From Symsagittifera roscoffensis (taxonomy: Eukaryota; Xenacoelomorpha; Acoela; Convolutidae): 64,000 nucleotides of DNA. The notes beneath the pieces are model-generated. The model was not told the origin of the DNA. It made no database searches and was given only the letters and a program-made list of their open reading frames with translations. The DNA lies in the NCBI RefSeq assembly GCF_963678635.1, contig NC_087064.1, positions 42,067,165 through 42,131,164 of the forward strand, given 5' to 3'. Both the position numbers and the translations under genes were made by a program. Below are positions 45,546 through 58,129 of this stretch, piece by piece. Numbering within the stretch: position 1 is the stretch's first letter; every line of letters begins with the position of its first letter.

Positions 45546-47672
45546 CGAAAAGGCGGCCTTGTCTGGAACCTTTAAGAGTTGTTCGAGACTCACTGCGACT
45601 TTTAGGAATACAAAAATCAATACTGCCTATATATATATAAGTGTACCTTTTACGTTCATTGGCACTTTAAAACGAAATCTTATCTACTACACAATAGTGG
45701 AAAATATCACAATAAATCAAAGAAAGATAATGTAAATTGATACGCAGTGGAAACTGATTCCCCCAGCAGGAAACTAAACACGCATGAGTATCTACTTTAT
45801 CGTTTCAAACAATCAATTATGAGGTGACCATGCCGATATAACATAAGTCTAAGCCATTTAAGCCGAATGCTAAATAAGTTTTCAAAAAAGTCCGACCAGG
45901 ATTGGAAATATCTACCTGAGGCGGACAATTTTCAAACGTTACCTATACGCCAACTGAGCACCTTAAGAGACCAAAAATTGGATTGATTAATGAACAAAGC
46001 AAGTTGAAACAAATGACCTTCTCGCGTGCAGTTTCTGCGAATTAAGTTTCGAACATGAAGAAAGTTAGGAGCCCCGAACAAGTAGTAGAGCATAAGTATA
46101 AGCCTTCAAGTGGCTGATTGAGTGACCGGTAACTAATCTCAAGTAGCTGTTTAAAACATAGCCAACAGACTGTTGGAAAATTGCACAAGAACAAAAAACG
46201 CTTGTCTTTTAGAATCATGTGAACACGTTTTGAAGTTGACAAAAAATTTACTGTTTCTTTTAGGACCGTGTGAACACCCCACCTTACCAAACACGCAAAT
46301 GAACTCTCCCCTAGTCATAATTTTGAAAACTGACTCTCTACAAAATCTGAATTTCGAAAAAACGCCGGCGCAACTAAATTTTCTACATGGGATTGCATTT
46401 GCAGACTGTTAGTCTAATCAACTAAATTAACGTTCATAAAACTTTTCGTAAGAGAAAAATATTAATTGAGTCAATTCAAGATATTCTCAAAATAAATTTC
46501 TGAAAAATGCTTGTTTCTCCCTTCTAAATCATTCAAAGGGGAAGGAGGGTAGGGAGTGGATTGTTCACATGACACTTTTTTAAAACTCTAATTCCATCCG
46601 AGATTAAAAGATTAGGAAAGACCTAGAGGAAGCCTAATACATATAGAAAAACCCATTAGCGTAACAATTCTTCGATATCTCAACTCTGAACTTTAGCTAT
46701 TGTCTTGAAGAAGATATTTGATTTATTTTAGATACTCTAATATTCGTTCAATTATTTAAAATCACGTATGGAGGCCTTGTGGAGAAGGGCAGCAGGAAAG
46801 GCAGAAATGTTTCATTAGTTACCCACAACAGTATGAAGGGAAGTGAGATAATTGGCTGTCACCGTTACATTTGCCTATTCCTGTTTCTGTTACATTTAAA
46901 ATGGAAACAAGAACCCCCAACAACTCCACTATTCCCTCCCAACTATATCGGATCAGAATACAATCTGACCTGTATGTTTTAATTTGGCAAACTGTAACAA
47001 ACCTCAATTCTTACCTAAAATAATTAGGCTGTTCTGAAAAGAAAAAGAAAATATCTGATCACTAAAATGACAGAGCATGTCAACGAGAAGCAAAATTCTC
47101 GTTGAAAAAAATACGGTTCAATTTAGCTTGGCTCAGACGTCATTCATAAAACAATCGATGCAAAACTTTCAATCCGTTTCAGTGAATTGTTCCGCAATTT
47201 TTCCACAGTTCGCTCCCACTTAGTCTAAGAAGCAAAAACTTCAAACCTCTTTTCCTCGATATTGCACTTTGAAAGAAAATTTCATGCCAGTAATCACGAC
47301 TGCGGATTTTATATCACTCGATCTAATCCACATATTTTGTGATACCTGAACTGGCGTGAAAAAAAAACCCGCATTCAAATCTTCGCCAACATATTTGGTG
47401 TTGAGAACAAAAACATGAAAGTGGGAAAACACGAATTGGCCCTATTCATATGTAAGAAGCTTCGAACTTTAGATCTATATGTTAATGTCATTATTGAATA
47501 TATTTGAAAGGCAAAACTTGTATAAGCTACCAAAAACGATTGCCTTGGACATTTCTCGAAATAGACTTTTCGTAAGCAAGACTATGCTTGAAAGTTCTCA
47601 AAATACTACTTAAAAAAAATGTGCTGCTTTAAATGTAAAATTATTTTTTTTTGTTTTTGATGTGGTTTTCAT
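45546..47672. other. noncoding stretch upstream of the Tim17 3' end
   Basis: No gene seen. A partial family A repeat lies at about 47310-47430. A short imperfect direct pair ('TTTTAGAATCATGTGAACACG' and 'TTTTAGGACCGTGTGAACAC') occurs near 46207 and 46258. The Tim17 3' untranslated region should start at 47672 and run leftwards; no canonical AATAAA was seen close to the stop. Confidence 0.5.
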
Positions 47673-48281
47673 TTAATGACTTGTACTGGCTGTGGCGTAA
47701 TTTATCGGTCCACTGACTGATGCACTGTTAACTGGCTGGTTGTCCTTCTGGTTCCACCAGTGAGACAACCTCTCTGTAAAATTCATCTTGTCAAACTCCT
47801 CCATCTGCTGCTGCTGTTTCTTCATGTGTTCTTCTTGCTGCAAAACATGCACAGGTTCGAATTGGGCGTCTCCCATTTTGTTCATCCACACCATCATGCC
47901 TTCTATCAGCCCCAAAATTATCCCTCCGACCACGCCCTGCCCCAGTGCAGCCGGGAGACCAGATCTAATCGCGAGAATGAACCCAGTCGCGAAACCGGAG
48001 AAAATCGAGTTGAACGGATCTTCTTTGCGGCGAATTGCAACCATGCTGCAGTCTATACTTGAAAAAGTGAAGCCCCACATAGCGAAAGCACCTCCAGTGA
48101 TCGGCGCCCGCACTCGTACGTAGTTTGCACCTTCAAAGAGCCGATTTCCGACTCCTTTGGGGGCATTGCGGACACCTTTGACGAAGTGGAATAGTCCTCC
48201 GCCAATTGCACCCATGCAGAAAGCACCCCCTGCATCGTCAAATATGCGCCACGGACAAGGTTCTCTTGTATATTCGTCCAT
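47673..48281 (-). CDS. Tim17, mitochondrial inner-membrane import translocase subunit
   Basis: A single 202-codon exon. It begins with the classic Tim17 start region 'EPCPWRIFDDAGGAFCMGAIGGG' (shown in part), followed by 'RAPITGGAFAMWGFTFSSIDC', 'RRKEDPFNSIFSGFATG' and 'GLIEGMMVW'. Four hydrophobic segments carry the GxxxG-type glycines of the Tim17/22/23 family. Tim17 is part of the TIM23 complex that moves presequence proteins across the mitochondrial inner membrane. The C-terminus is extended beyond the usual 165-172 residues by a Gln/Glu-rich, probably coiled segment ('EHMKKQQQQMEEFDK'). On the minus strand 'TTGTTGCAG' ends 8 bases before the ATG, so an intron in the 5' untranslated region is likely. 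The coding exon itself is uninterrupted. Confidence 0.95.
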   Translation of the reverse strand: MDEYTREPCPWRIFDDAGGAFCMGAIGGGLFHFVKGVRNAPKGVGNRLFEGANYVRVRAPITGGAFAMWGFTFSSIDCSMVAIRRKEDPFNSIFSGFATGFILAIRSGLPAALGQGVVGGIILGLIEGMMVWMNKMGDAQFEPVHVLQQEEHMKKQQQQMEEFDKMNFTERLSHWWNQKDNQPVNSASVSGPINYATASTSH

Positions 48282-48299
48282 TGATTAATCTGCAACAAG
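48282..48299 (-). promoter_or_regulatory. probable 3' splice site before the Tim17 start codon
   Basis: Reading the minus strand, 'CTTGTTGCAG' is followed by 8 bases and then the ATG at 48281. This matches a 3' splice site and would place the start of the Tim17 mRNA in an upstream noncoding exon beyond 48300. No partner donor was assigned. Confidence 0.45.
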
Positions 48300-49482
48300 A
48301 TAGCGATTAATTTTCTTCAATTACTTAAATTACAGGAAAAGCATTAGAATAATAAATTTATTGCTAAAATAATGACCATTTTTATCTTTCTCGCAAAACT
48401 GAGGAGAGTTCAATTTCAACTAGCAAAAGGGGGAACATATTGCAGAGGAAAGGCTTCCCCATGGACTTTCAATTGCTCCTGTGGCTATATTAAAGCTGCC
48501 ATTTGAAAATGTAGTTCCATTGTGGTAATACAAAACTTGATGAATTCGGTTTATATCCCTTCATTTTTCTTCCGATTTTCGATATTGCTGTCTCCCTTTT
48601 AATCTCTCCTATTTGGAACAAAGGACAGTTATAGAGACCAGAACTTCAGCAGAGACCGTAGCTTACGAAGTCAAGATGCGTCCGGCGACAAATTAAATCC
48701 AACTTCAAAGGAATACCAAATGGTAAGAAAAAGAACAAGAAAAGGAGCAAATCTTTAGATCGGCTCCAACTAGACAAAATAGCAAAGCGCAACAAATCAG
48801 TCGTTGAAAAGATAATTTTTCTCAATATCCTCCAGGTAATCAGCACAAAGAACAATCGTCCTTTTAAATTACTTAAAAAAAACAACTGAACATTATCATT
48901 TTCAGTTGGGGATAAAAGTACAAATTTTTATGTGGATAAAGCGATTACTTGATGAATTGATTTTCAAACTTTTGTTTAGTGCTCAAGCAACTTAATGTAA
49001 GTAGCAACGGACCCGAGCTAAATGGCCTGACCAAAGTCAGCATTTAGTCTGAATAACATACGTTCAAACCCGAGTTACAATCCAACTAAGACTGAAAAGG
49101 TTTCAATAGGGCACCAATAATTGCTGAAAAAAGACCAACTTATAGCCCAAATTGCGGATCTATCTCATTGAGAGTAGTCGGACAAAAAAATTCACCAATT
49201 TTTAAGAGCTAAAAAATCTTAGTGGTAGCGCAGCTTAATACTCGCATCTTTTTATCAAATCAATTTTCACTTGATAAAAATCACAACTATAGAAAACTGC
49301 TTTCGCTAGTTTGTAATCAAGTGTCTGAAAGACATTAAAACCATCCTTTCACTCTGATGAGGCAAAAGCACTGTAAAAGATTTAAAAACAACATGATTAA
49401 TATTAGACAATGACAATTTGTCAATTAAGAAACTATTTTCAGCACGCGCATGATCATGGCATGAAATTGATCGGTTAGGTAG
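48300..49482. other. noncoding stretch upstream of Tim17
   Basis: No gene supported. It should contain the Tim17 promoter and a 5' untranslated exon, neither of which can be placed. AT-rich without evident repeats. Confidence 0.45.
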
Positions 49483-49682
49483 CAGTATTTAGACAACCGC
49501 GTATTCAAACACGTCAGTATTTAGACAAACACTGTTTTAACCAATCAGAATCGAGATAAGGAGAAAATTAATAAATAATTATTATTTATTTTGGATTATT
49601 TATGTCTTATCTCGATTCTGATTGGTTCATACAGTATTTGTATAAATACTGACGAGTATAAATACGCGGATGTCTAAATACA
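49483..49682. repeat. 200-bp foldback (MITE-like palindrome)
   Basis: Two arms of about 78 bp fold on each other. The inner 22 bases (49539-49560 and 49606-49627; 'AACCAATCAGAATCGAGATA' plus two) are perfect reverse complements, and the outer parts ('CAGTATTTAGACA'/'TGTCTAAATAC') match imperfectly. The loop is an AT-only 45-bp segment. The arms also contain an internal direct repeat of 'CAGTATTTAGACAA'. No clear target duplication was found. Confidence 0.8.
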
Positions 49683-49758
49683 GAATGCACTCCAAATTGA
49701 TCATACCGCACCATCATGCTCATTGAAATTCAATTTTTAATTCACATTGAATCACTGC

Positions 49759-50648
49759 GGGGGCTATTCTCATGCGCGAAGGACCGAATGCGCAAAAAAA
49801 CTCGTGAGCGAATGACCGAAAATAAAATTAGCCGCAAGTCAACTTTTAAAAAGAAGCAATTGCCATTCAATTAAATGAAGCAAAATTTAGCTTTGTTTAT
49901 AACGAAACTCTTGAAATATAAAATTTGTTCCTATTCGTCGGCGTCAGTGACAATTTGGAATTTTGCATATTTCTGCCGTTTTTATATTCGACCAATATCA
50001 ATATTCTAGTCCCTTAAAACGTTTAATTTCTTTGCAAATTTTAGATTACTGAAATCTGACTGGCTAATTATTCCGACTTTCGAAACGAAAGTAACGGAAT
50101 ATTTGTGCTCGGGGTGAGTTTTTTTTTCTTCAGACAAATTTCGATTTTAACTAGCCATTTTTGACGGACTTTTTTTAATATCATTCGAAAGCTATTGTTG
50201 TCCTGAGCTTAAATTTGAAAAGATTTTTCACCTGTGATTGTTTTTCATAAAGTTATGAGGGTTTAAATATTGCCATTTTGACCAATTTGGGACAATTAGC
50301 GCGCGATATAATTCGCGCTATTAACGCGTAAGCGCAGATTTAATCCGTCCTAGAAATCGTTCCAAATTGGCTGAAAGAAGCTTATGTCATAATTGATTTG
50401 TTACAAGGAGCAAATTCTATTGTTTTGTACTTTATATGCCGTGTGAAGGGATGATTTTTATAGAAAAATCTTTCAAATTTTAGAAAAAAAATTTCATCTT
50501 ATTTTATTTAATTTTTTTAATGTTGTTTATGTTATTACTGCTCCATAAACGTTTAAAGGCAGTCGGAACTGTCAGGGCTTTGCCCTGATACGAGCAGTCT
50601 TGTTTCTATTTTCGCGCATTCGGTCCTTCGCGTATGAGGGATTCCACC
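49759..50648. mobile_element. 890-bp TIR element with 9-bp target duplication (Mutator-like size)
   Basis: Flanked by identical 9-bp copies of AATCACTGC (49750-49758 and 50649-50657). The ends are inverted repeats of about 35 bp: 28 of 35 bases match, and the inner 'GCGAAGGACCGAATGCGC' is nearly perfect. A 9-bp duplication is typical of Mutator-like elements, but the superfamily is inference. No transposase frame. Its right two thirds (about 50070-50605) match family C copy 1 at 16.5-17.05 kb in reverse, so it probably carries another repeat nested inside. Confidence 0.85.
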
Positions 50649-50930
50649 AATCACTGCTTCAGATATGATTGAGATTTATACTCCCATTTCTGATACCGCG
50701 TCACCAAAAACGACTCTCAAAATTTTCAAGTTTTACTCTCTAATTAGCCTAATTGTTGTGGTAAACTTATTAAATAGAGATTGATTGCTAGGGGCAGCAG
50801 TATTTGATACCTGATTGGCATGCTGTTTTTTGAGCTTGTAGTAGAAATTGGTATCGCACAAACACAATACAACAAGAAACCCTTTAGGTTGCATTGCTTC
50901 TTCAACACTTACCTAATATTCAATTCTTAG

Positions 50931-51291
50931 CAGGGTGACCGCTTTTTTGAGACTAAAATAGTGACTATGACAATTTTCGAATTTTCTGTCGACTTTTTTT
51001 TTAGAACTTTCTGCGGCGCAGGCATAATTTTGAATAAGCCGAAACAGGAACAGGCTGAAGTCATTTGTAGGCTCTTTTTGAAAAAGTTTGAAAAAAAATT
51101 GTGTTTTCTCGGCGCGCGCTCCCTGCTCAATACTAGTATATATCGGCTCCAAAGGCGCCTTTAGAGAAATTTTACGGTCCGTCACCAAAAACCGTTGTAA
51201 ATAGTGACTTTTAGTGACCATTGAAAAAATAGTGACCAATTAGTGACCAGTAGTGACTGGTCACTAAAATAGTGACCAAGTGGTCACCCTG
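50931..51291. mobile_element. 361-bp hAT-like MITE with 8-bp target duplication
   Basis: Flanked by identical 8-bp copies of ATTCTTAG (50923-50930 and 51292-51299). The terminal inverted repeats start 'CAGGGTGACC(G/A)CTT'. The 8-bp duplication and the CAGG-type ends fit hAT-derived non-autonomous elements. The right end contains several 'TAGTGACC' copies in both orientations. It is noncoding. Confidence 0.88.
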
Positions 51292-51299
51292 ATTCTTAG

Positions 51300-51989
51300 T
51301 GTCCATGCTATCTTTCGAGTCTTAACACTAATTAATTATGCAGTTTCAAACATTCAAATTTTTGCAGATGAAAAATCTACTCAATGCTGACTCTCAAGCA
51401 AAACATCAAGTATTTCCCAACTTTAACATTCTATTCCAGGGGGTGAAATTACCGACGCAATCCAGTTCATTCCAATGGACGAAGTTATCGTCCAATTTTT
51501 AAGGGCAAAAACCTCTTCATTGGCAATAAACCGTCATCTGCCTCATACGTGGAATAAGACTCTGAGATCTCAAGAGAGGCTTACTACCCTTGCCGCAAAA
51601 GATCTACCCTGCCTCCTAGACATAAAAAACCAAACAGATCGAAGGCAGTGATCAATTATTTGTTAAGGAAAGAAAGCGGCTGGACCTTAAATATAGTGAA
51701 AAACATTTAAGAGAAGATAACGTGCACACAACTCATTGAGAAGGGATTAAGTGGATTAAAATCAATCCTGAAAAACAAGGTACTAGATAACAAACACAAA
51801 CCAACCTTGAACGACGCTGGTCAGTAATAACTGTGCAAGAAAAAATAACTGTGCTGATCAAGATTTAATTAAATTTACAGGCGATCAGTTTCAAATCAAA
51901 TTAGCATAAAACAATTACCTATCTGGGTAGCTGATCTAGTTTTCCCTAATATTCCACTGTTTCCTTTCAGGATTCATAGAAGCAAGGAG
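51300..51989. other. noncoding stretch between MITE and non-LTR debris
   Basis: No recognisable gene. It may include further 5' remains of the degenerate non-LTR element that follows, but no motif supports this. Confidence 0.35.
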
Positions 51990-54900
51990 ATAGAAAAAAC
52001 TTTTGATCTAGTCACTAAGCTTACAGTAACCACAGAGTCTATGACCAAATAACTGGCAAATCCGGAAGCAAAAAGACACTTGAACAGCTCGTCGAAATTA
52101 TTGAGTTATCAACAAAAAAGTTAAACACTCTTGAGCAAGAACAGATTGAAATAGGACATAACGTAACTGAACACAACAACAATCTTTCAGAACGCTGGTC
52201 TTTCAGACCGCTGCATAGAGCTAGAGCAGTACGCCAGAAAACTATGCCTAAAATTAGTAAATCTAAATTATGGAGAAAACCCATGATGTGATCAACTAAC
52301 TTTAGTATTCGAAAGAGAAAATGAGTACGAGAAAAATTGTAGCTTACCATCCCTTAGGCGACAAACAAAATCGCCCGTGATTGTCAAATTTATCTATCAT
52401 ACAGACATTGACAAAATATGGCGAAAAAAAACTAGCCGAAAAATGTTCATAGTTTTGAGAATTTCAGAATCATAATTGAAGAGTGCCTCACCCCTAGAGA
52501 AAGTTGAACAATGAGCAGTTGGAAAAGATGAGCACTTGAATGTATGAATGAGCATAAAAGTTTATCAAAACAAAAAGTTGATAAATGAGGCCTCCAAAAT
52601 TTCCCCATTACAAAACAAATCGGATACCCATCGAAACAAAAAAACGGTTGAAGCGAAAGTTAGTGTTATCACCCATTGAAGAATCTCTGCATAAGTCCTT
52701 GACGGAAGATACTTTGAGCGCACTGGTGCTCGTGCTAGCAAAAGTCATTACAATTCAACCAGCAAGAAAAATAGGTCGACAGGACTGGTAACCTCTGGAA
52801 ACTCCCTTTTCGGTCACATCAAGAGACGACAAAAAGCAAACCAACAAATATTCCGATGCCAATTTTAAATGCAAGATCTCTGAAAAAACACGAAGACAAA
52901 GAAGATGTTCTTAAACATTTGCTTGATGATGATCCTAACACATTTGTTGCCATACAAAGCCAAAAACGGTTGAAGCGAATCACCCATTGGAAAACCTCGG
53001 CAAAAGTCCTTGACAGAAGATCTCGACAACAGTAAATGACGTTATGATCCTATCGCATTTGTTATAATAAGTTTAGATACAAAATAGATCTATAACATGC
53101 CTCGATGCAAAAAGGAGAGAGATAGAGATTCAAGCTATAACTGGATGGGGATAGAATCTAGGCGTTATTTAATTTCATAAAAAGCAATGGCAGTGAAAAT
53201 TGCCTAGAAACATTACATTTCTATGTTAACACTTATAACCCACCTAGAAAATACATGTTCGAGTTCAATCAATACCTTCAAAATCACGCAATTATTTCTG
53301 CGGATGACACATTAATAATTACATCTGTCAACAAAAATATTCAATTACATTAAAATCCCATGGATAGATTAATTGTGAAAGCACCGGCTCGTATAGCTAA
53401 TGAGTCGAAGACCTTTATTGAAGCAAAGATGATTGATAAAAGCAAAGAGATGGAAGAAACTTTTGATGTAGTCCTTAAGCTTACAGTAACCAAAGAGTTT
53501 ATAACCAATGAATTGGCCAATCCGGAAACAAAAAAGACAATTGAAGAGCTGGAAACTATTGAGTTATTAACAAAAAATTAAATACTCTTGAGCAGGAGCA
53601 GGTTGAAACAAGACATAAGGTAATTAAAGATACCAACGATCTTTCAGACCGCTGCATAGAGCAAAAGCAGTCCAGGAAACTATGAATAAATTTGGTATAT
53701 CTAGATTATGGAGGGAACCCAAGATTAACTTTTTACGACCGTATTTGAAAGAGAAATTGAATCTGAAAAAAATGAAGCTTACCATCCCTTAAGCGACACA
53801 CAAAGACGCCCATGATTATCAAATTTACCTATCATCCAGACAATGGCAAACTATGGCGGAGAAAAAAAACAAGCTGAAAAAATATCATAACTTTCAGAAT
53901 TTCCCAATCATGACTGAAGAGTGTCCCGCCCCTAGAGTCAAAGTGGAAGCAGAAAAATGGGGATTTCAGCGTGTATTCACAACGAAAACGTCCTCGTACG
54001 AAACCCCGACGATTCAACTTTCAAACTATTACAAGTTGAGTCAACCGAAGAATTCGCTGCAACCAAGAAACAAACAATGAGCAGTTGGATCCGTAGAAAG
54101 TAGAAAAAGAGCATTAACGATTATCGAAATAATGAGTTGATAAATGAAGCCCGCAATATTTGGCCATTACAAAAAAACCGGATGCCCAACAAAGCCAAAA
54201 ACGGTTGACGCAAAACTTGGGTTATCGCGCATTGAAGAATGTCGGCAAAAGTCCTTGATGGAAGATCTCGGCAAAAGTCCTTGACCTTATGATCCTAACC
54301 CACTTGTTATAAACTTTTACGCCTAAAATAGATCTAAGTTACGCCTCGACGCAAAATGGTAGAGGTGATGATTCAAGCTATAATTGGATGTGATATAATC
54401 GAGGAGTATTTCATGGAAGAAGCAATAACTGAGAATAATAATGAGAATACAAGAGAGAGTTCAATGTAAACTTAGATTCACTACTTGAATACTTCTCAAG
54501 GTTCACTTCTTCAATACCCTTAAATTTAAATTCACTACTTCAATACCCTTAAAATCGCGACATTACTTTTGCAGTGATTTAAATTTCAACACATTAAAGG
54601 CTACCTCTGTCAACAAAAATTTTCATTTCAACTTAAATCTTGAGTTAAAGAGCTTTATTGATCATTTTGTAGTAAGAGACATAGACAGTACTTCAGTAAC
54701 TCTAAAAGAACAAGATTTTGCTGATCATTTCTAAATTTAAATTTCGCTTCAAACCGAAAACAGACGATAATATGCTAACTTATCGCAAAAACTTTTCCAC
54801 AAATCCTCTGCCCAGGTGAAAATAATATTTAGCTACGTAATCAAAATAAATAAACTTCGGCAAATATAAGCGAGCTTCAGCTAATTTCATGCCATTTAAT

Positions 54901-55680
54901 TAGAAAGTTTGAACAAATATGCACCCATAAAAACGAAAAAAGTAATAGCACTCTTCCTCCATGGTTCACAAACCGCAAAAAGAACTTAATAGAGCAGAGA
55001 AATAGGTTACACAAAATTCAAATATAGGAATAAACAAATTTAAATAAACTGACCAGGTTAAATATGGCCCACAAAACTGACAGGCATGAAAAAAAATAGC
55101 CAAAAAGGTTAATTAATTCACTAAATGTACCGGAGATTCGAGGCAGACCTTTGCGTTACTAAATGAATTAAGAGGAAAAAGATCCAATGAGGTGTCAATT
55201 TCCATGCCTGATTCGTGTACGACTGATAGACATTTGCCTTCAAAAACAGTCGTTGTGGCAAAATTCAATCACTTTTTTGTTATAGTGGAACATGAAATAC
55301 AAGAAAAAAGACCAAAAAGAACCAATCATTCAACTTTTCATTTTTAAAAATTCACAATAACGAATGAAACTATTGCATTAATTAGTAAATTGCTAAGCAA
55401 AATGTCTTCAGGTTATGAAAACATAAATAATCTACAGCTCAAGCTATCGACTCCGGTCAATGTTGCCATATTTTTGTACTTGATAAATTTATCCTTTAGA
55501 GAGGGAGTTTTTCCAGTTGAACTTGCAAAAGCCAAAGTGTTTCCGTTGCATAACACTTCGCAAAAGTGTTTCCGTTGCTTCGCCCCGGTACGAGCAGTCG
55601 TGCTCTTCTTAACCTTGATTTCTACCAGACATTCAACCATTTCGAGAAGTCTCCTCGACAAATTAGACTGTTGATCCATG
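51990..55680 (+). mobile_element. degenerate non-LTR retrotransposon fragments, partly duplicated
   Basis: Two diverged copies of one coding segment lie at about 51990-52950 and 53360-54330. Both contain the same order: a helical region with 'LTVTKEFITNELANPETKK' or its relative, 'QTERWSF/LSDRC', and a later Lys-rich part. At 52850-52960 and 53190-53360 are AP-endonuclease-like remains ('ILNARSLKKHED', 'ISADDTLIIT'), repeated weakly at 54465-54680. At 55370-55680 is an RT-like piece ('NLSFREGVFPVELAKAKVFPL'). All frames are broken. This is a different lineage from the 2A-type elements. Confidence 0.6.
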
Positions 55681-58129
55681 TATGTTTGATTCTGGTTGAA
55701 TTTTCTGGTTGAGTTCCCTCAAATTAACTACAAATTCGATGCCGGTTTCCAAGGAAGTGTTCAAACGGAAATCCCATTTTCAATAATTGACACAACGTCC
55801 ATTCACCCTACAGTGAATCTATTCATTTATTTTGAGAGCGACAACTGGTAGGAAACTGTTTATTTCTGTTTTATCAATCCAGGATTTGGAGACCCAGTTA
55901 ATGGGAATGTGCTGTCAGTTAATACCTTATCTTCACAAAAATGCTGCTGGGAAAATTCTAGCGATTTACATTGAGAAGACAAGATTCAATTTAGCACCAG
56001 GTACTATTTTATTATCGCTCATATTTGATTTCATCAACTTTACTGCGTTGTTAAAAATTATTGAAAAAAAAGTTGCACTTAACTGCAACGTTACAAACCA
56101 AACCAAATACAGATGTTTTGATTTTAATTATTCAACACTGAAATCAAAACAGTTTACACTTTAGACTTGCTATGAAAATGCTGATAAAAAAGTCCAAAGT
56201 ATTATTTATCCAGTATCCAAATATTCCAAGACTTGAAATCATTTTAAGTGCCCATTGACGTTTTTCAACATTAAAACTACTTCCATGGTCTGTTGTTTCA
56301 ACATGAACGCCGCTTTTAAGAGCAAAAACTGAGCTGAATCTAATTGGGGCCGCCTTTCAGGCCATTCTTATTCACACACACACAAACACGCAAATATGGG
56401 ATTAAGTAGAAACAACGAATGAGAAGCGACAGCTCCTGCTGCAAAATTCCAAACCAGCAACCAACTCAGGCAAAAGCAAAAGGCAGGTAACCCGTTATAA
56501 CCACTGCCACTTGGCGCTTTATTCAAAACCAAAGCAAATGAGCTATAAGTAAGGCTTCACTGATCATTTGCAATCGGAACCCAAGTTTAAGACTGTTCTG
56601 CTGCAATCTTGTAACTTTATCTATTAAAATAGCTCTTGACCTGTCAATAAATAACTCCGCCTAAAACGTTCAGAGGCTGGAGCATTAATTTGCACAAAAA
56701 GTGAAGCTCACCACAAATGCTTGATATGTTTCCTTTCATTGGAGTTAAATGGAGATTTATCTAAGAACAGTGCACTTTTTATGGCCTCATTATCTGCAGT
56801 ACCTTTCCTTCCAAATCACAACACGGCCAATTTGTCTATGCCAGCAAAACTGAATGCAGTCATGCCAAATGCAGTTAGCCAAATAAAACCTCAGCAGAAT
56901 TTTGTTCCGTTTAATATATTAACTAGATTTGTGCATGCCCAGTTTTTTAGCTCCGAGCACTTCTCAGTCACACTGAGAAGTCTCAGATGACGCAGGTGCC
57001 TTTTTAAATTAGCCTTTTCTAGTCGTATTCATCAGCATTCAATCCCTCAAAACTAAGAAAGGTTGTACACAAGACTTTCTCAAGGCTACGGCAGCTTTGT
57101 AAAGAAACCAAATAGCAACGCAACAGCTCTCTTCAACACAAATTTTGCTTCATTTTCGTTTCATCGTTTGTTTGTGCCACTTTATCATGATAAGAAAAAC
57201 CAACCTTAAAAATCTGCCATTTTGACACCACTATGTTCTTCCACCTTACCATTTATAATGAAATGTCAGAAGCTCAGATTGATTGAATTTGATCTTCAAA
57301 AAGTGCCATTGGCAAAATAATAATTTCTGTGCGCATATTCCCATGATAACAGTTTCCCCTTCGTGTTCAAGGACCCTTTTGGCAATCTCATAAAAACAAT
57401 CAGTTATGCATCAGTTGTTGGAGAATCATTCTGCGTAATAACAAAAAAAATTAAAACCAAAACTGTTCTCAGATCCCCCATGAAATAGACATCACTAGTT
57501 AGGCTGTCGAGCATGGTACTTATTTTTAACTCAACCCAATTACTACCAGAATTCTGGTTAAAAACTAATTCAAAATTCAGAACAGTGCGGTGAGCTGGAA
57601 ATCCGCTAGTCTGAACTTACAATTTGTGAATTGACAACGCGGGCTTGACAAGCACACGTGTCATTAAAATAATTGACTGCAGCAATTTATGAAATATGCG
57701 CCATGCAACCAATGCGCAACGTCGGCTAAAATTGAAGGCAGACAAAACCATGAGTTCTCATATTTACAGATCAAAACAATAATTGGCTGAAAATTTTCGC
57801 GCTATTTTTTCTACCATCATCAGTGTATCATATCAATAGATATAATTTCAAGGGGAAAAGGTGCTAACAAAGGGAAACAAACAAAGAAAAAAAATTAAAA
57901 TATTATAATTGGACATCGTTAGGTTTGAACAAACATTGGAGCACAAACCAACAAACAGCCTTCAGACAGTTGGAAAAATGACAATGAAATCAAATACCGA
58001 CTGAAAAAAAGACTGAACAACAAAAACACGACTGAATATTCTTAATACTCCCTAAGATAGCAAAAATATGGATTTCAAGTTCTTTGAATTTCATTTTTTT
58101 TACGAGTTTTATGCTTTTCATCTAAGTAA
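55681..58129. other. noncoding stretch
   Basis: No supported gene. Frames at 55832-56164 and 56721-56990 lack recognisable motifs and may be retroelement debris. The 'GGTACGAGCAGTC' at about 55590 resembles the end of repeat family C. Confidence 0.4.
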
